NCBI GenBank assembly: GCA_002353825.1
Contig: DEKJ01000017.1
Coordinates: 14,287 to 78,286 of the forward strand
Origin: Prevotella sp. UBA2725
GTDB lineage: Bacteria > Bacteroidota > Bacteroidia > Bacteroidales > Bacteroidaceae
Length of the DNA: 64,000 bases
Direction: 5' to 3'
Position 1 is the stretch's first letter; each line of letters begins with the position of its first letter. This document shows, one piece after another, positions 51,197 to 59,508 of the stretch. The translations under genes were made by a program, and so were the position numbers. Below the pieces are notes generated by a model. That model was not told the origin of the DNA and searched no databases. It worked only from the letters and a program-made list of their open reading frames with translations.

Positions 51197-52999
51197 TTAT
51201 TCTTTATTTGCTCTCTTCCTCTCCAGATGGTCGAGGATGATCTTACGCATACGCATCGACTTCGGGGTCACCTCCACGTACTCATCTTCCTTGATGTACT
51301 CGAGGCACTCCTCTAAGCTCATGACAGTCTTCGGTACGATGTGAGCCTTCTCATCTGAACCACTCGCACGCACGTTCGTGAGCTGCTTAGCCTTGCACAC
51401 GTTGACCACAAGGTCATTGTCGTGAACGTGCTCACCGACAACCTCACCGGCATACACTTCCTCACCCGGATCGATGAAGAACTTACCACGGTCCTGAAGT
51501 TTATCGATAGCATAAGCGTAAGCTGTACCCGTATCCATGGATACCATTGAGCCATTGGTACGGCGAACAATCTCACCCTTGTACGGCTGATACTCTTTAT
51601 AACGGTGAGCCATGATAGCCTCACCCTGGCTGGCCGTAAGCACATTGGTACGCAAACCGATGATACCACGAGAAGGAATATCAAATGTGATGTTCACACG
51701 GTCGCCCTCAGTATCCATACCCGTGAGGTCACCCTTACGGCGTGTCACCATATCAACCATCTTAGAAGAATACTCCTGCGGCACGTTGATGTCGAGCTCC
51801 TCAATAGGCTCGCACTTCACACCGTCGATCTCCTTGTAGATAACCTGCGGCTGACCGACCTGAAGCTCGTAGCCCTCACGACGCATCGTCTCAATGAGCA
51901 CTGAGAGATGAAGCACACCACGACCTTTGACGATCCAACGGTCTGTGTAACCCTCAACAGGATCGACACGCAGTGCGATATTCTTCTCCAGCTCCTTCAT
52001 CAGACGGTCGTTGATCTGGCGGGAAGTGCAGTATTTACCCTCACGGCCGAAGAAAGGAGAGTCGTTGATGGTGAAGAGCATCGACATCGTCGGCTCATCA
52101 ACAGCGATAGGAGGCAGTGGCTCCGGGTTCTCGAAGTCAGCGATCGTATCACCAATCTCGAAGTTCTCCAAACCGATGACAGCACAGATATCGCCACTGT
52201 CAACGCTGTCCACACGCTTGTGTGTGATACCCTCGAAAGTGTGGAGTTCCTTGATCTTTGTCTTCTCCTGCGTACCGTCGCGGTGGCAGATCGTGATGTT
52301 CATGCCATCCTTCAGGGTGCCACGATGAACACGGCCCACTGCAATACGACCAGTATAGTTACTATAGTCGAGAGATGTTATCAACATCTGCGGTGTACCC
52401 TCAAGGTGCTTAGGAGCAGGGATGACCTCTACGATCTTGTCGAGCAGATAGTCGATGTTGTCTGTAGGAGTCTTATAGTCAGGACCCATCCAGCCGTTCT
52501 TAGCTGAACCGTAGACGACCGGGAAGTCAAGCTGATCCTCTGTAGCGTTCAGGTCGCACATGAGGTCGAAGACCATCTCGTAGACCTGCTCAGGACGGCA
52601 GTTAGGCTTATCGACCTTGTTCACGACGACGATAGGCTTCAATCCGATCTTCAGGGCTTTCTGCAGCACAAAACGCGTCTGCGGCATCGGGCCTTCGAAA
52701 GCATCGACCAACAGCAGGCAGCCATCGGCCATGTTGAGCACACGCTCTACCTCACCACCGAAGTCGGAGTGACCCGGGGTATCGAGGATGTTAATCTTTA
52801 CTCCTTTCCATTTTATAGAGACATTTTTAGAAAGAATCGTTATCCCTCGCTCGCGCTCCAGGTCATTGGAGTCGAGCACTTCGCCGCTCTCATCCTTTCC
52901 GTCGCGGAAAAGCTTTCCGGCGAGCATCATCTTGTCGACCAGCGTAGTCTTACCATGGTCAACGTGCGCAATCACTGCAATGTTACGAATGTCTTGCAT
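51197..52999 (-). CDS. typA: Translational GTPase BipA/TypA
   Basis: A 600-residue ribosome-binding GTPase involved in 50S assembly and stress responses. G1 is AHVDHGKTTLVDKM (10-23), the ERERGITILSKN switch lies near 48, G3 is DTPGHSDFGGEV near 74, and G4 is NKVDK near 128. The C-terminal region has the BipA-specific VRRTNGSMVSMDTG and RASGSDEKAHIVP segments. Length is normal. A TAATTTTG -7 element is 42 bases upstream, divergent from rpsO. Confidence 0.97.
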   Translation of the reverse strand: MQDIRNIAVIAHVDHGKTTLVDKMMLAGKLFRDGKDESGEVLDSNDLERERGITILSKNVSIKWKGVKINILDTPGHSDFGGEVERVLNMADGCLLLVDAFEGPMPQTRFVLQKALKIGLKPIVVVNKVDKPNCRPEQVYEMVFDLMCDLNATEDQLDFPVVYGSAKNGWMGPDYKTPTDNIDYLLDKIVEVIPAPKHLEGTPQMLITSLDYSNYTGRIAVGRVHRGTLKDGMNITICHRDGTQEKTKIKELHTFEGITHKRVDSVDSGDICAVIGLENFEIGDTIADFENPEPLPPIAVDEPTMSMLFTINDSPFFGREGKYCTSRQINDRLMKELEKNIALRVDPVEGYTDRWIVKGRGVLHLSVLIETMRREGYELQVGQPQVIYKEIDGVKCEPIEELDINVPQEYSSKMVDMVTRRKGDLTGMDTEGDRVNITFDIPSRGIIGLRTNVLTASQGEAIMAHRYKEYQPYKGEIVRRTNGSMVSMDTGTAYAYAIDKLQDRGKFFIDPGEEVYAGEVVGEHVHDNDLVVNVCKAKQLTNVRASGSDEKAHIVPKTVMSLEECLEYIKEDEYVEVTPKSMRMRKIILDHLERKRANKE

Positions 53000-53041
53000 C
53001 GTTTTTACCTTAAACTATTAATGCTTTAATCTATTTGGCTG

Positions 53042-53100
53042 CAAAATTACAAAAAATAGTTGTGAAAACATTGCTAATAGCCGAAATTTTAGTAACTTTG
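53042..53100. promoter_or_regulatory. Divergent promoters of typA and rpsO
   Basis: For rpsO: ATTG (53070-53073), 19-base spacer, TAACTTTG (53093-53100). For typA on the minus strand: TAATTTTG (53049-53042) with no clear -33. The rpsO transcript would have a leader of roughly 110 bases containing CCGG-rich pairing near 53112-53124, a possible site for S15 autoregulation (inference). Confidence 0.65.
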
Positions 53101-53214
53101 CAACCGCATTTCCGGAGAGGCCGGAGCATTCGAGGCTGTCGGGGTTGTGATTAAGGCCTGCAGACGACTAAAGGATGTCATTGATGCACCAACAAATTAA
53201 TCAAAATTCAACAA

Positions 53215-53484
53215 ATGTATTTAGACAAAGAGAAAAAGGCTGAGATCTTCAGCAAGTATGGCAAGGGTACCACAGACACTGGTTCAGCAGAGGCACAGAT
53301 CGCTCTGTTCACTTATCGTATCGCTCACCTCACTGAGCACGTTAAGGCTAACCACAAGGACTTCGTGACCACTCGCTCTCTGACTCAGCTCGTAGGTAAG
53401 CGTCGTCGCCTCCTCACTTATCTCAAGGCTCGCGACATCAACCGCTACCGTGAGATCGTGAAGGCTCTCGGACTGAGAAAGTAA
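53215..53484 (+). CDS. rpsO: 30S ribosomal protein S15
   Basis: An 89-residue protein, full length for S15, which binds 16S rRNA in the central domain. Signature segments are GTTDTGSAEAQIALFTYRIAHL (residues about 19-40), the conserved HxKDFxTRxxL block as HKDFVTTRSLTQLVGKRRRL, and YLKARDINRYREIVKALGLR. It is monocistronic, with its own promoter and a terminator at 53595. A REP-like palindrome begins 7 bases after the stop. Confidence 0.98.
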   Translation: MYLDKEKKAEIFSKYGKGTTDTGSAEAQIALFTYRIAHLTEHVKANHKDFVTTRSLTQLVGKRRRLLTYLKARDINRYREIVKALGLRK

Positions 53485-53490
53485 AGAGCT

Positions 53491-53550
53491 GTCGGCCTTG
53501 CCGGCCCCACCCCTACCCCTCCCCCATCCAGGGGAGGGAGAGATTACTTA
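53491..53550 (-). repeat. REP-like palindrome R5
   Basis: GGCCCCACCCCTACCCCTCC with a CCC..CATCC..GGGGAGGG palindrome and a GATTAC end. It is the inverse partner of R6 around the rpsO terminator. Confidence 0.65.
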
Positions 53551-53594
53551 CAAGAAGCACTTACTCACCTGATAAGAAGCAGTTGTAGACATTT

Positions 53595-53620
53595 AAAGGC
53601 GACCTGTTGGTCGCCTTTTT
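53595..53620 (+). terminator. Intrinsic terminator of rpsO
   Basis: A 10-bp stem AAAGGCGACC/GGTCGCCTTT with loop TGTT and a T run. Confidence 0.9.
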
Positions 53621-53672
53621 ACGTATCATCCTCATTAATAGTCGACTCCCTCACAAGCATCACCTCTTGGAA

Positions 53673-53720
53673 GTAATTAGCCCTTCCCCTGGATGGGGGG
53701 GAGGAAGGGGTGAGGGCCTA
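53673..53720 (+). repeat. REP-like palindrome R6
   Basis: GTAATTAGCCCTTCCCCTGG followed by a G-rich arm and GTGAGGGCC. It runs into the stop codon of the GT2 gene and is the inverse of R5. Confidence 0.65.
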
Positions 53721-54731
53721 GAGGGCCGAAAATTTCTTCTTTCCCCTCACATAGTACTCCCACAATATACTGATGTTCAACCGCTCAGGCACAGGGTTGA
53801 GCGTCCTCGTGGCAGCGATTTCTTTCCGGTCCTTGTCAAACTCATGCTTCCACTTATGGAAAGCACGGCGACCACGGATCACAGCTTTGAAGTCACCCAC
53901 ATTATGCTGTAGGATCAGCATCTCGAAAGCCGCAAGCCAGTCGAGGAAACAACGCATACGCATCACCCCTTTCAGTTCATCGTCGGGCAAGTTCTTATAG
54001 AGCATCGTCAGACTATTCCTAAAGTTGAGAAATGTCTTCATTGGATTACTCTTCGGCAAGGTACCGCCACCGACATGATAGACCTCACTCTCAGGATAAC
54101 ACACGATACGCCGTCCGCGCTGACGCAGTCGCCAACAGAGATCGATCTCCTCGCAGTGGGCAAAGAACCGTCCGTCTAAGCCCCCTACCCTCCAATAATC
54201 TGAAGAGCGGATCAGCAGGCATGCTCCCGTTGCCCACAACACATCCTGCGTATAGTCGTATTGACCCTCATCGCGCTCCACCGTATTGAAGATTCTCCCA
54301 CGGCAGAAAGGATAACCGTATCGATCAAGGAAGCCACCGCAAGCTCCCGAATATTCGAAGCTGTCCTTATCAAACTCTGACAACAGCTTCGGCTGACACG
54401 CTGCCACATCCCCGTGGGCATCCATAAACTCGACAAGCGGGGTAAGCCAGTGGTGTGTCACCTCAACATCGGAATTGAGCAAAACATAGTAGTCAGCCTT
54501 AATCTTTGCCAAGGCGCGGTTGTAACCCTCCGCAAAACCATAGTTCTTGTCAAGGCGCAGCGTCTTGACAATCGGGAACTTCTCAGCAAGCATCTCTAAG
54601 GAACCGTCAGTGGAGGCATTGTCTGCCACCCACACGTCAGCCTCATCTTTTGAATACTTGACAACGGTAGACAGATAGGTCTCCATCATCTTCCGCCCAT
54701 TCCAGTTGAGGATCACTACTGCTGTTCTCAT
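53718..54731 (-). CDS. Family 2 glycosyltransferase
   Basis: A 337-residue GT-A enzyme related to rhamnosyl/galactofuranosyl transferases. VVILNWNGRKMMETYL begins the domain, VADNASTDGSLEML follows, LLNSDVEVT (about 88-96) carries the metal-binding Asp, and HCEEIDLCWRLRQRGRRIV (about 192-210) is the typical ED motif region. A C-terminal helical region (about 235-337) with a hydrophobic patch may hold it to the membrane. The ATG overlaps the mtaB stop by 4 bases. The acceptor is unknown. This enzyme lacks the extra domain of the GT2 at 630-1808. Confidence 0.92.
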   Translation of the reverse strand: MRTAVVILNWNGRKMMETYLSTVVKYSKDEADVWVADNASTDGSLEMLAEKFPIVKTLRLDKNYGFAEGYNRALAKIKADYYVLLNSDVEVTHHWLTPLVEFMDAHGDVAACQPKLLSEFDKDSFEYSGACGGFLDRYGYPFCRGRIFNTVERDEGQYDYTQDVLWATGACLLIRSSDYWRVGGLDGRFFAHCEEIDLCWRLRQRGRRIVCYPESEVYHVGGGTLPKSNPMKTFLNFRNSLTMLYKNLPDDELKGVMRMRCFLDWLAAFEMLILQHNVGDFKAVIRGRRAFHKWKHEFDKDRKEIAATRTLNPVPERLNISILWEYYVRGKKKFSAL

Positions 54732-56083
54732 AATAACTGAGCTTTGAGTGCACTCTTATCAAAATTGAAATCACCGAGCTTCACGCGTACGATCTCGTTG
54801 TCCAGTCGGTCGTTGTCATCCGAAGGCGGAAGCTCTACGCGGATATAGTTCTTTGTGAAACCATGCATCGCCTTGCCATGCGCAGCCTTCTCAAAGAGCA
54901 CCTCAGCCTCCTTGCCGATATGCTCGGCATAGAAAGCGAGAGTCTTCTCATCCGACAGTTTCAGCAACCGGTGTACACGTTCCTTCTTATCTTTGTCCGG
55001 CACTATATAATTAATGTGTAAAGCCGATGTCCCCGGGCGCTCAGAGTAAGGGAAAACGTGGAGCTGGGTCACTGGCAATGACTTGATGAACTCATAACTG
55101 TCCTCAAAGCACTCCGGTGTCTCTCCACGACACCCTACCATGACATCGACACCAATGAAGGCATCGGGCATCAACTTCTTGATAAGATGGATCTTATGCG
55201 CAAAGACATCGCGGGTATAGCGACGGTGCATCAGTTTCAGCACCTCATCACTGCCACTCTGCAAGGGGATGTGGAAATGTGGCATGAAAGCACGACTATG
55301 CGCACAATAGTCGATAAGTTCATCGTCGAGCAGGTCCGGCTCCAACGAACTGATGCGGAAGCGCTGGATACCTTCCACGCCATCGAGCGCCTTCACAAGG
55401 TCGATAAACTTTTCACCTGTTGTCTCACCGAAGTCACCGATGTTCACACCTGTGAGCACAATCTCTTTACCTCCCTCGCGCGCTGCCTGCTCAGCCTGCT
55501 CTACGAGCGAAGCAATGGATGGGTTACGCGAAAAGCCACGCGCATAAGGAATGGTACAATACGTGCAGAAATAGTTACAGCCGTCTTGCACCTTCAGGAA
55601 ATAACGGGTACGGTTACCGCGTGAGCACGATGGCTGGAACGTCTTGATGTCCTTCGTCTTGACATGGTGGAAGAGGTGGCGGTGGCCGTCGTTACCCTCT
55701 TCCTGAGTAGCGGGCTGTGTCCAGGCATCATTAAGATATTGTATGAGATTAGCCTTCTCATTGGAGCCGAGCACAAGATCCACACCGTCCATCTTACTCA
55801 CTTTCTCGGAGTCGAGCTGTGCATAGCATCCCGTGACAACCACGAAGGAGCCGGGGTTCTCACGCACCATGCGGTGGATAGCCTGGCGACATTTATGATC
55901 CGCCATCTCCGTCACGGAACATGTGTTGATGAGACAGATATCTGCCGTCTCACCCGCCTGCGCCTCAACCACGCCCATCTCGCGCAGGAGCTTGGCAAAC
56001 GTGGAGGTCTCGGAGAAGTTGAGCTTACAGCCCAATGTATAAAAAGCCGCTTTCTTTCCCTGGAAAGCTGATGTGTCTATCAT
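54728..56083 (-). CDS. mtaB: tRNA t6A37 methylthiotransferase MtaB
   Basis: A 451-residue radical SAM enzyme that adds a methylthio group to t6A37 in tRNA. The N-terminal UPF0004 domain has cluster cysteines Cys19, Cys55 and Cys86. The radical SAM motif is CNYFCTYC (Cys169, Cys173, Cys176), followed by GVNIGDFG and LQSGSDEVLKLMHRRYTRD. The C-terminal TRAM-like domain (about 385-451) has GFTKNYIRVELP. The MtaB assignment over MiaB or RimO rests on CSVTEMADHKCRQ and the IHRM segment. It is cotranscribed with the GT2 gene. Confidence 0.94.
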   Translation of the reverse strand: MIDTSAFQGKKAAFYTLGCKLNFSETSTFAKLLREMGVVEAQAGETADICLINTCSVTEMADHKCRQAIHRMVRENPGSFVVVTGCYAQLDSEKVSKMDGVDLVLGSNEKANLIQYLNDAWTQPATQEEGNDGHRHLFHHVKTKDIKTFQPSCSRGNRTRYFLKVQDGCNYFCTYCTIPYARGFSRNPSIASLVEQAEQAAREGGKEIVLTGVNIGDFGETTGEKFIDLVKALDGVEGIQRFRISSLEPDLLDDELIDYCAHSRAFMPHFHIPLQSGSDEVLKLMHRRYTRDVFAHKIHLIKKLMPDAFIGVDVMVGCRGETPECFEDSYEFIKSLPVTQLHVFPYSERPGTSALHINYIVPDKDKKERVHRLLKLSDEKTLAFYAEHIGKEAEVLFEKAAHGKAMHGFTKNYIRVELPPSDDNDRLDNEIVRVKLGDFNFDKSALKAQLL

Positions 56084-56111
56084 ATTACTGTTTAATCATT
56101 CTATTGATGTG

Positions 56112-56119
56112 CAAAGGTA
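56112..56119 (-). promoter_or_regulatory. -7 element of mtaB
   Basis: Minus strand TACCTTTG, 29 bases before the ATG. No clear -33. Confidence 0.5.
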
Positions 56120-56172
56120 CGGCTTTCTGAAGACTTCCGAATGATATCCTTGCAGATTTTTAATTCCATACC

Positions 56173-56203
56173 TTTGTCAATCGTCATAATAATGCTATCT
56201 TTG
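56173..56203 (+). promoter_or_regulatory. Promoter of the TerB_N/TerB_C gene
   Basis: TTTG (56173-56176), 19-base spacer, TATCTTTG (56196-56203): a full consensus match. It lies downstream of an in-frame ATG at 56141, which excludes that ATG as the start. Confidence 0.85.
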
Positions 56204-56221
56204 CATGCAAGAGAAATACGC

Positions 56222-57856
56222 ATGGACAGATTTTATACCGATGAAGATTTAGACTTCGGACAAGACGACAGTTGGAGCAATGACTTCAACGACGCCTCAT
56301 ACGACTTACCTCCCGGCACGGACAGTGTTCACAACTGGGACTATTTCGAACCGGAGGACGACGAGCCGGAGCAGCCGTTCGACTTTGGCAACAGGCAGGC
56401 GGACCGTTACGATGACGATCTGCCCGAACAGTTGCGTGCGCTCCTTGAGATGATTCGGAAGCAGCCGTGGCAGATCACCGCGGCCAAGTCGTTCTATGAA
56501 CAAGCGCTGTTCATGCAAGATTATGAAGACGATGCGGAGATTGTGGGGTATATGAATTACTTCCCAACGTACCGCGACATGACGGTGGCACAGCTCCGGA
56601 GCTATTTCACTATCCGCAAGCAACTGCGTCTCGGCAAGGCACCCGACGTGTCGCTGAGCTATCTCTTCGTCTATGTCTACGAGACGTTGATGCGTATCGG
56701 TGTGAACACGGCAGAAGAAGGCTATGAAATATTGTGTGCACTGAACGATGCTTACCGCGAGTCGGAGCCGAAGTTTAGCCGTTATCTCACGCCATGGATC
56801 CGCGACTATGTGGTCTACAACAATCTCTCGGAGCATTTTCCGGAGGTCTTTGCCAAGGAGCAAGAACAAGACAGGATAGCAGGCGTGCTCGCTGACTATG
56901 CCAATTGCGACGAGCAACTGCTGTTTGATACTATTTGTGAACTGTCTAAATATGATCCGCGCCATGCTGCCTTATACAAGAAGTTACCCAAGGAGACGAC
57001 AACAGCCATGGTGCAGGTGCTGCGTGCCCTTCTCCCAAGGATTGAGAAAGAGAGTCGTCACCATCTCCGTACGCTGTTTGCCGGTAAACGTGTGAGCCGC
57101 TCCTACACGATGTTTGCCAATGCTGTATTCTATGATCCCAAGCCTGTACGAAATGTAGAGATAAACGTCTCGCCCGCTCATCGCTTCATCTGCCGTGGAG
57201 GGCTATGGTCGCATGACGATTACGTTGGAATCGACCTCTCATTAAAGAAGAATCTCGGTGCGATTCTACGCGAATCGGACCACCAATTGCGTGAAATGCT
57301 TGGTGTCAAGCCGAAGTTGCCGATTTCAAAAAACGGAGATCGTTACCGTTATCTTATCGAGCCCGTCCTCACTGCCTGGCAGGCTGAGGAACAGAAGCGT
57401 CGTGCTGCAGAAGAAGCGGAGAAGCGACGCATAAGTATCGACTACAGCAAACTCGGTCGAATCCGCAACGATGCAGAGGTCGTGCAGGATAAGCTGCTTG
57501 ATGGGGTGGCACTCGAAGAAGAAACTCCTATAAGCGCAGAACAAATTATGCAAACTGAGACGGTGGCCGGCACAAGGCCGGCCACTGCACCAGACACCAA
57601 CTCCGCCTCAAAATCTCCCTCCGAGTCTCACGAGCACCATTTTCTCCGCCTCTTCCTTTCCGGTGGCGACTGGAAACAATATCTGCGCGACATCCATGTA
57701 CCCGAAGGTGTGATGGTGGAGAATATCAACAACGAGATGATGGATATCGTAGGTGACATCGTATTGGAGGATAATGGTGACGGACTGCAACTTATTGAAG
57801 ACTATCGAGAAGATATATTGAATTTACTTAATAACTCTATTGATTATCACTCGTAA
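56222..57856 (+). CDS. TerB_N/TerB_C domain protein
   Basis: A 544-residue soluble protein starting MDRFYTDEDLDF, chosen because the promoter ends at 56203. The first 65 residues are very acidic. Residues about 70-220 match TerB_N (IVGYMNYFPTYRDMTVAQLRSYFTIRKQLR, with hallmark FPTYRDMT and YVYETL). A middle region (about 300-400: GGLWSHDDYVGIDLSLKKN) and a TerB_C-like region (about 415-544: IDYSKLGRIRNDAEVVQDKL, then HFLRLFLSGGDW) follow. The two domains are joined by a linker that contains a 9-bp palindrome. These domains occur in proteins linked to Ter-type stress and defence systems. The next two genes encode an ATPase and a helicase. Confidence 0.85.
   Translation: MDRFYTDEDLDFGQDDSWSNDFNDASYDLPPGTDSVHNWDYFEPEDDEPEQPFDFGNRQADRYDDDLPEQLRALLEMIRKQPWQITAAKSFYEQALFMQDYEDDAEIVGYMNYFPTYRDMTVAQLRSYFTIRKQLRLGKAPDVSLSYLFVYVYETLMRIGVNTAEEGYEILCALNDAYRESEPKFSRYLTPWIRDYVVYNNLSEHFPEVFAKEQEQDRIAGVLADYANCDEQLLFDTICELSKYDPRHAALYKKLPKETTTAMVQVLRALLPRIEKESRHHLRTLFAGKRVSRSYTMFANAVFYDPKPVRNVEINVSPAHRFICRGGLWSHDDYVGIDLSLKKNLGAILRESDHQLREMLGVKPKLPISKNGDRYRYLIEPVLTAWQAEEQKRRAAEEAEKRRISIDYSKLGRIRNDAEVVQDKLLDGVALEEETPISAEQIMQTETVAGTRPATAPDTNSASKSPSESHEHHFLRLFLSGGDWKQYLRDIHVPEGVMVENINNEMMDIVGDIVLEDNGDGLQLIEDYREDILNLLNNSIDYHS
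57563..57585. repeat. Palindrome inside the TerB gene
   Basis: GTGGCCGGC-ACAAG-GCCGGCCAC, a perfect 9-bp stem in the linker codons (V-A-G-T-R-P-A-T). A similar stem lies after the helicase gene at 61982. Confidence 0.75.
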
Positions 57857-57915
57857 TCAACTGATTTGTTGTTGAAAACTCTATTGATTATTGTCTTAAT
57901 ATCACTTATCAAACG

Positions 57916-58025
57916 ATGGCCGACGAACGACGAACGATCGTTTGACGAACGACGAACAATTGGCTGACGAACGACAAACGATTGGCTGACGAATGACGAA
58001 CGATCGTTTGACGAACGACGAATAT
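57916..58025. repeat. 22-bp tandem array C (5 units, order Y-X-Y-Y-X)
   Basis: Units start at 57916, 57938, 57960, 57982 and 58004. X units contain CGTTTGACGAACGACGAA; Y units contain GGCTGACGAACGACAAACGA or close variants. The last four units repeat the X-Y-Y-X order of array A. It lies between the TerB gene stop and the ATPase promoter. Confidence 0.9.
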
Positions 58026-58053
58026 GAAATAAGGATCCTTGAGACATTGAAGT

Positions 58054-58085
58054 CTTGCTTATTACAAATTAACTTCGTATCTTTG
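58054..58085 (+). promoter_or_regulatory. Promoter of the ATPase-helicase pair
   Basis: CTTG (58054-58057), 20-base spacer, TATCTTTG (58078-58085): a full -7 element and three of four bases at -33, 41 bases before the ATG. Confidence 0.7.
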
Positions 58086-58126
58086 CAGAGGACTTTTTTC
58101 TATTAGGAAAGATACAGTAAAGATAC

Positions 58127-59497
58127 ATGAACGATACAGCATACAACAGTAATAATCAGAACAATAATCAGAAGATAAAGATACCTCGGCGCATTGCCCA
58201 GAGCGTCATCAGTTCGCTCAAAGGCGGTGTGGTCCCTCGCGTTGGCCTGCCTTTCATCACGGTAGGACGACGCAAAGAGATTGAGGCATTGCTCCATGAC
58301 GTTGATATTGTGGGTGAAGGTGGTGCTTCTTTCCGATTCATCGTCGGCAAATACGGCAGTGGTAAGTCGTTTCTCCTTCAGACCATCCGCAACTATGTCA
58401 TGGACCGGCAGTTCGTGGTTGTCGATGCCGATCTCTCTCCAGAACGCCGGCTTCATGGCAATCAGGGACAGGGCCTTGCCACCTACCGTGAACTGATACG
58501 CAACCTCAGCGTGAAGTCGAAACCTGAAGGCGGCGCCCTTGCCATGGTCCTTGACCGATGGATCAGTTCGGTGCAGACAGCTACGGCAGAGAGCAGCAAC
58601 GTCAGTATGGATGATCCACAGTTCAGTGAACTCGTGGAACAACGTATCATGAATGTCATCCGGCAGATGCAGGAACTCGTTCATGGCTTCGACTTCGCCC
58701 GCCTCCTCACGCTCTATTATCGGGCTTTTGTTAACGGAGACGACGAGCTAAAAGGTAAAGTGCTGAAATGGTTCCGCGGTGAATATGCCACAAAGACAGA
58801 GGCACGACAGGAGCTCGGGGTGACTGTAATCATCTCCGATGACGACTGGTACGACTATCTGAAGCTCATGGCTTACTTCTTCCGTCAGGCCGGATACCGT
58901 GGTCTGATGGTTTTCATTGATGAGCTTGTCAATATCTTTAAGATCCCGAACAGTATCTCCCGGCAATACAACTATGAGAAGATTCTCACGATGTACAACG
59001 ATGCCCTGCAGGGCAAGGCACAATATATCGGCACCATCATGAGCGGCACCCCCGAATGCATTGAGGACCGCCACCGTGGCGTGTACAGTTACGAGGCGTT
59101 GCGCTCCCGCTTGGCAGAAGGAAAGTTCGCTATCGACGGACATCAGGACCTGCTCGGCCCCGTGTTGCGTCTTCAGCCGCTGACGAACGAGGAGATGTTT
59201 GTGTTGGCTGAGAAACTCGCTGATATCCATGCTTCGCTCTATGGCTATCAGCGCACGGTGACGGACGAAGACCTCGCGACCTTCATCCAGATTGAATACA
59301 GTCGTATCGGCGCTAATGAGCATATCACACCGCGAGAGGTAATCCGTGACTTTATCGAACTCCTCGACATCGCTGTACAGAACCCGGGCAGTAGTGTGCG
59401 CAGTCTCCTACAGAGCGACGCCTTCAGCTATGCCAAACCGGAGGAGGAAGAGCGGAAAGATGCCGTAGGCAGTCAGTTCGCTGAGTTCACCCTTTAA
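58127..59497 (+). CDS. BREX-type ATP-binding protein (DUF2791, BrxD-like)
   Basis: A 456-residue P-loop ATPase matching the DUF2791/BrxD group. After an Asn-rich leader (residues 4-15), RRIAQSVISSLKGGVVPRVG is the family hallmark. Walker A is GKYGSGKS (74-81), the VVVDADLSPERRLHG segment lies near 97-111, Walker B is LMVFIDEL (260-267), and a sensor-like GTIMSGTPE (302-310) plus SYEALRSRL (321-329) complete the AAA+ core. In BREX type 2 systems such a protein is paired with a helicase, as here. There is no phosphatase, methylase or other BREX gene nearby. It lies 11 bases before the helicase gene. Confidence 0.9.
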   Translation: MNDTAYNSNNQNNNQKIKIPRRIAQSVISSLKGGVVPRVGLPFITVGRRKEIEALLHDVDIVGEGGASFRFIVGKYGSGKSFLLQTIRNYVMDRQFVVVDADLSPERRLHGNQGQGLATYRELIRNLSVKSKPEGGALAMVLDRWISSVQTATAESSNVSMDDPQFSELVEQRIMNVIRQMQELVHGFDFARLLTLYYRAFVNGDDELKGKVLKWFRGEYATKTEARQELGVTVIISDDDWYDYLKLMAYFFRQAGYRGLMVFIDELVNIFKIPNSISRQYNYEKILTMYNDALQGKAQYIGTIMSGTPECIEDRHRGVYSYEALRSRLAEGKFAIDGHQDLLGPVLRLQPLTNEEMFVLAEKLADIHASLYGYQRTVTDEDLATFIQIEYSRIGANEHITPREVIRDFIELLDIAVQNPGSSVRSLLQSDAFSYAKPEEEERKDAVGSQFAEFTL

Positions 59498-59508
59498 TCG
59501 CTGCGCCT

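Noticed and set aside
56141..56221. Upstream in-frame start of the TerB gene at 56141
   Set aside because: A full promoter (56173-56203) lies downstream of it.
56222..57856. Tellurite resistance operon
   Set aside because: The TerB_N and TerB_C domains do not imply tellurite resistance, and no terZACDE genes are nearby.
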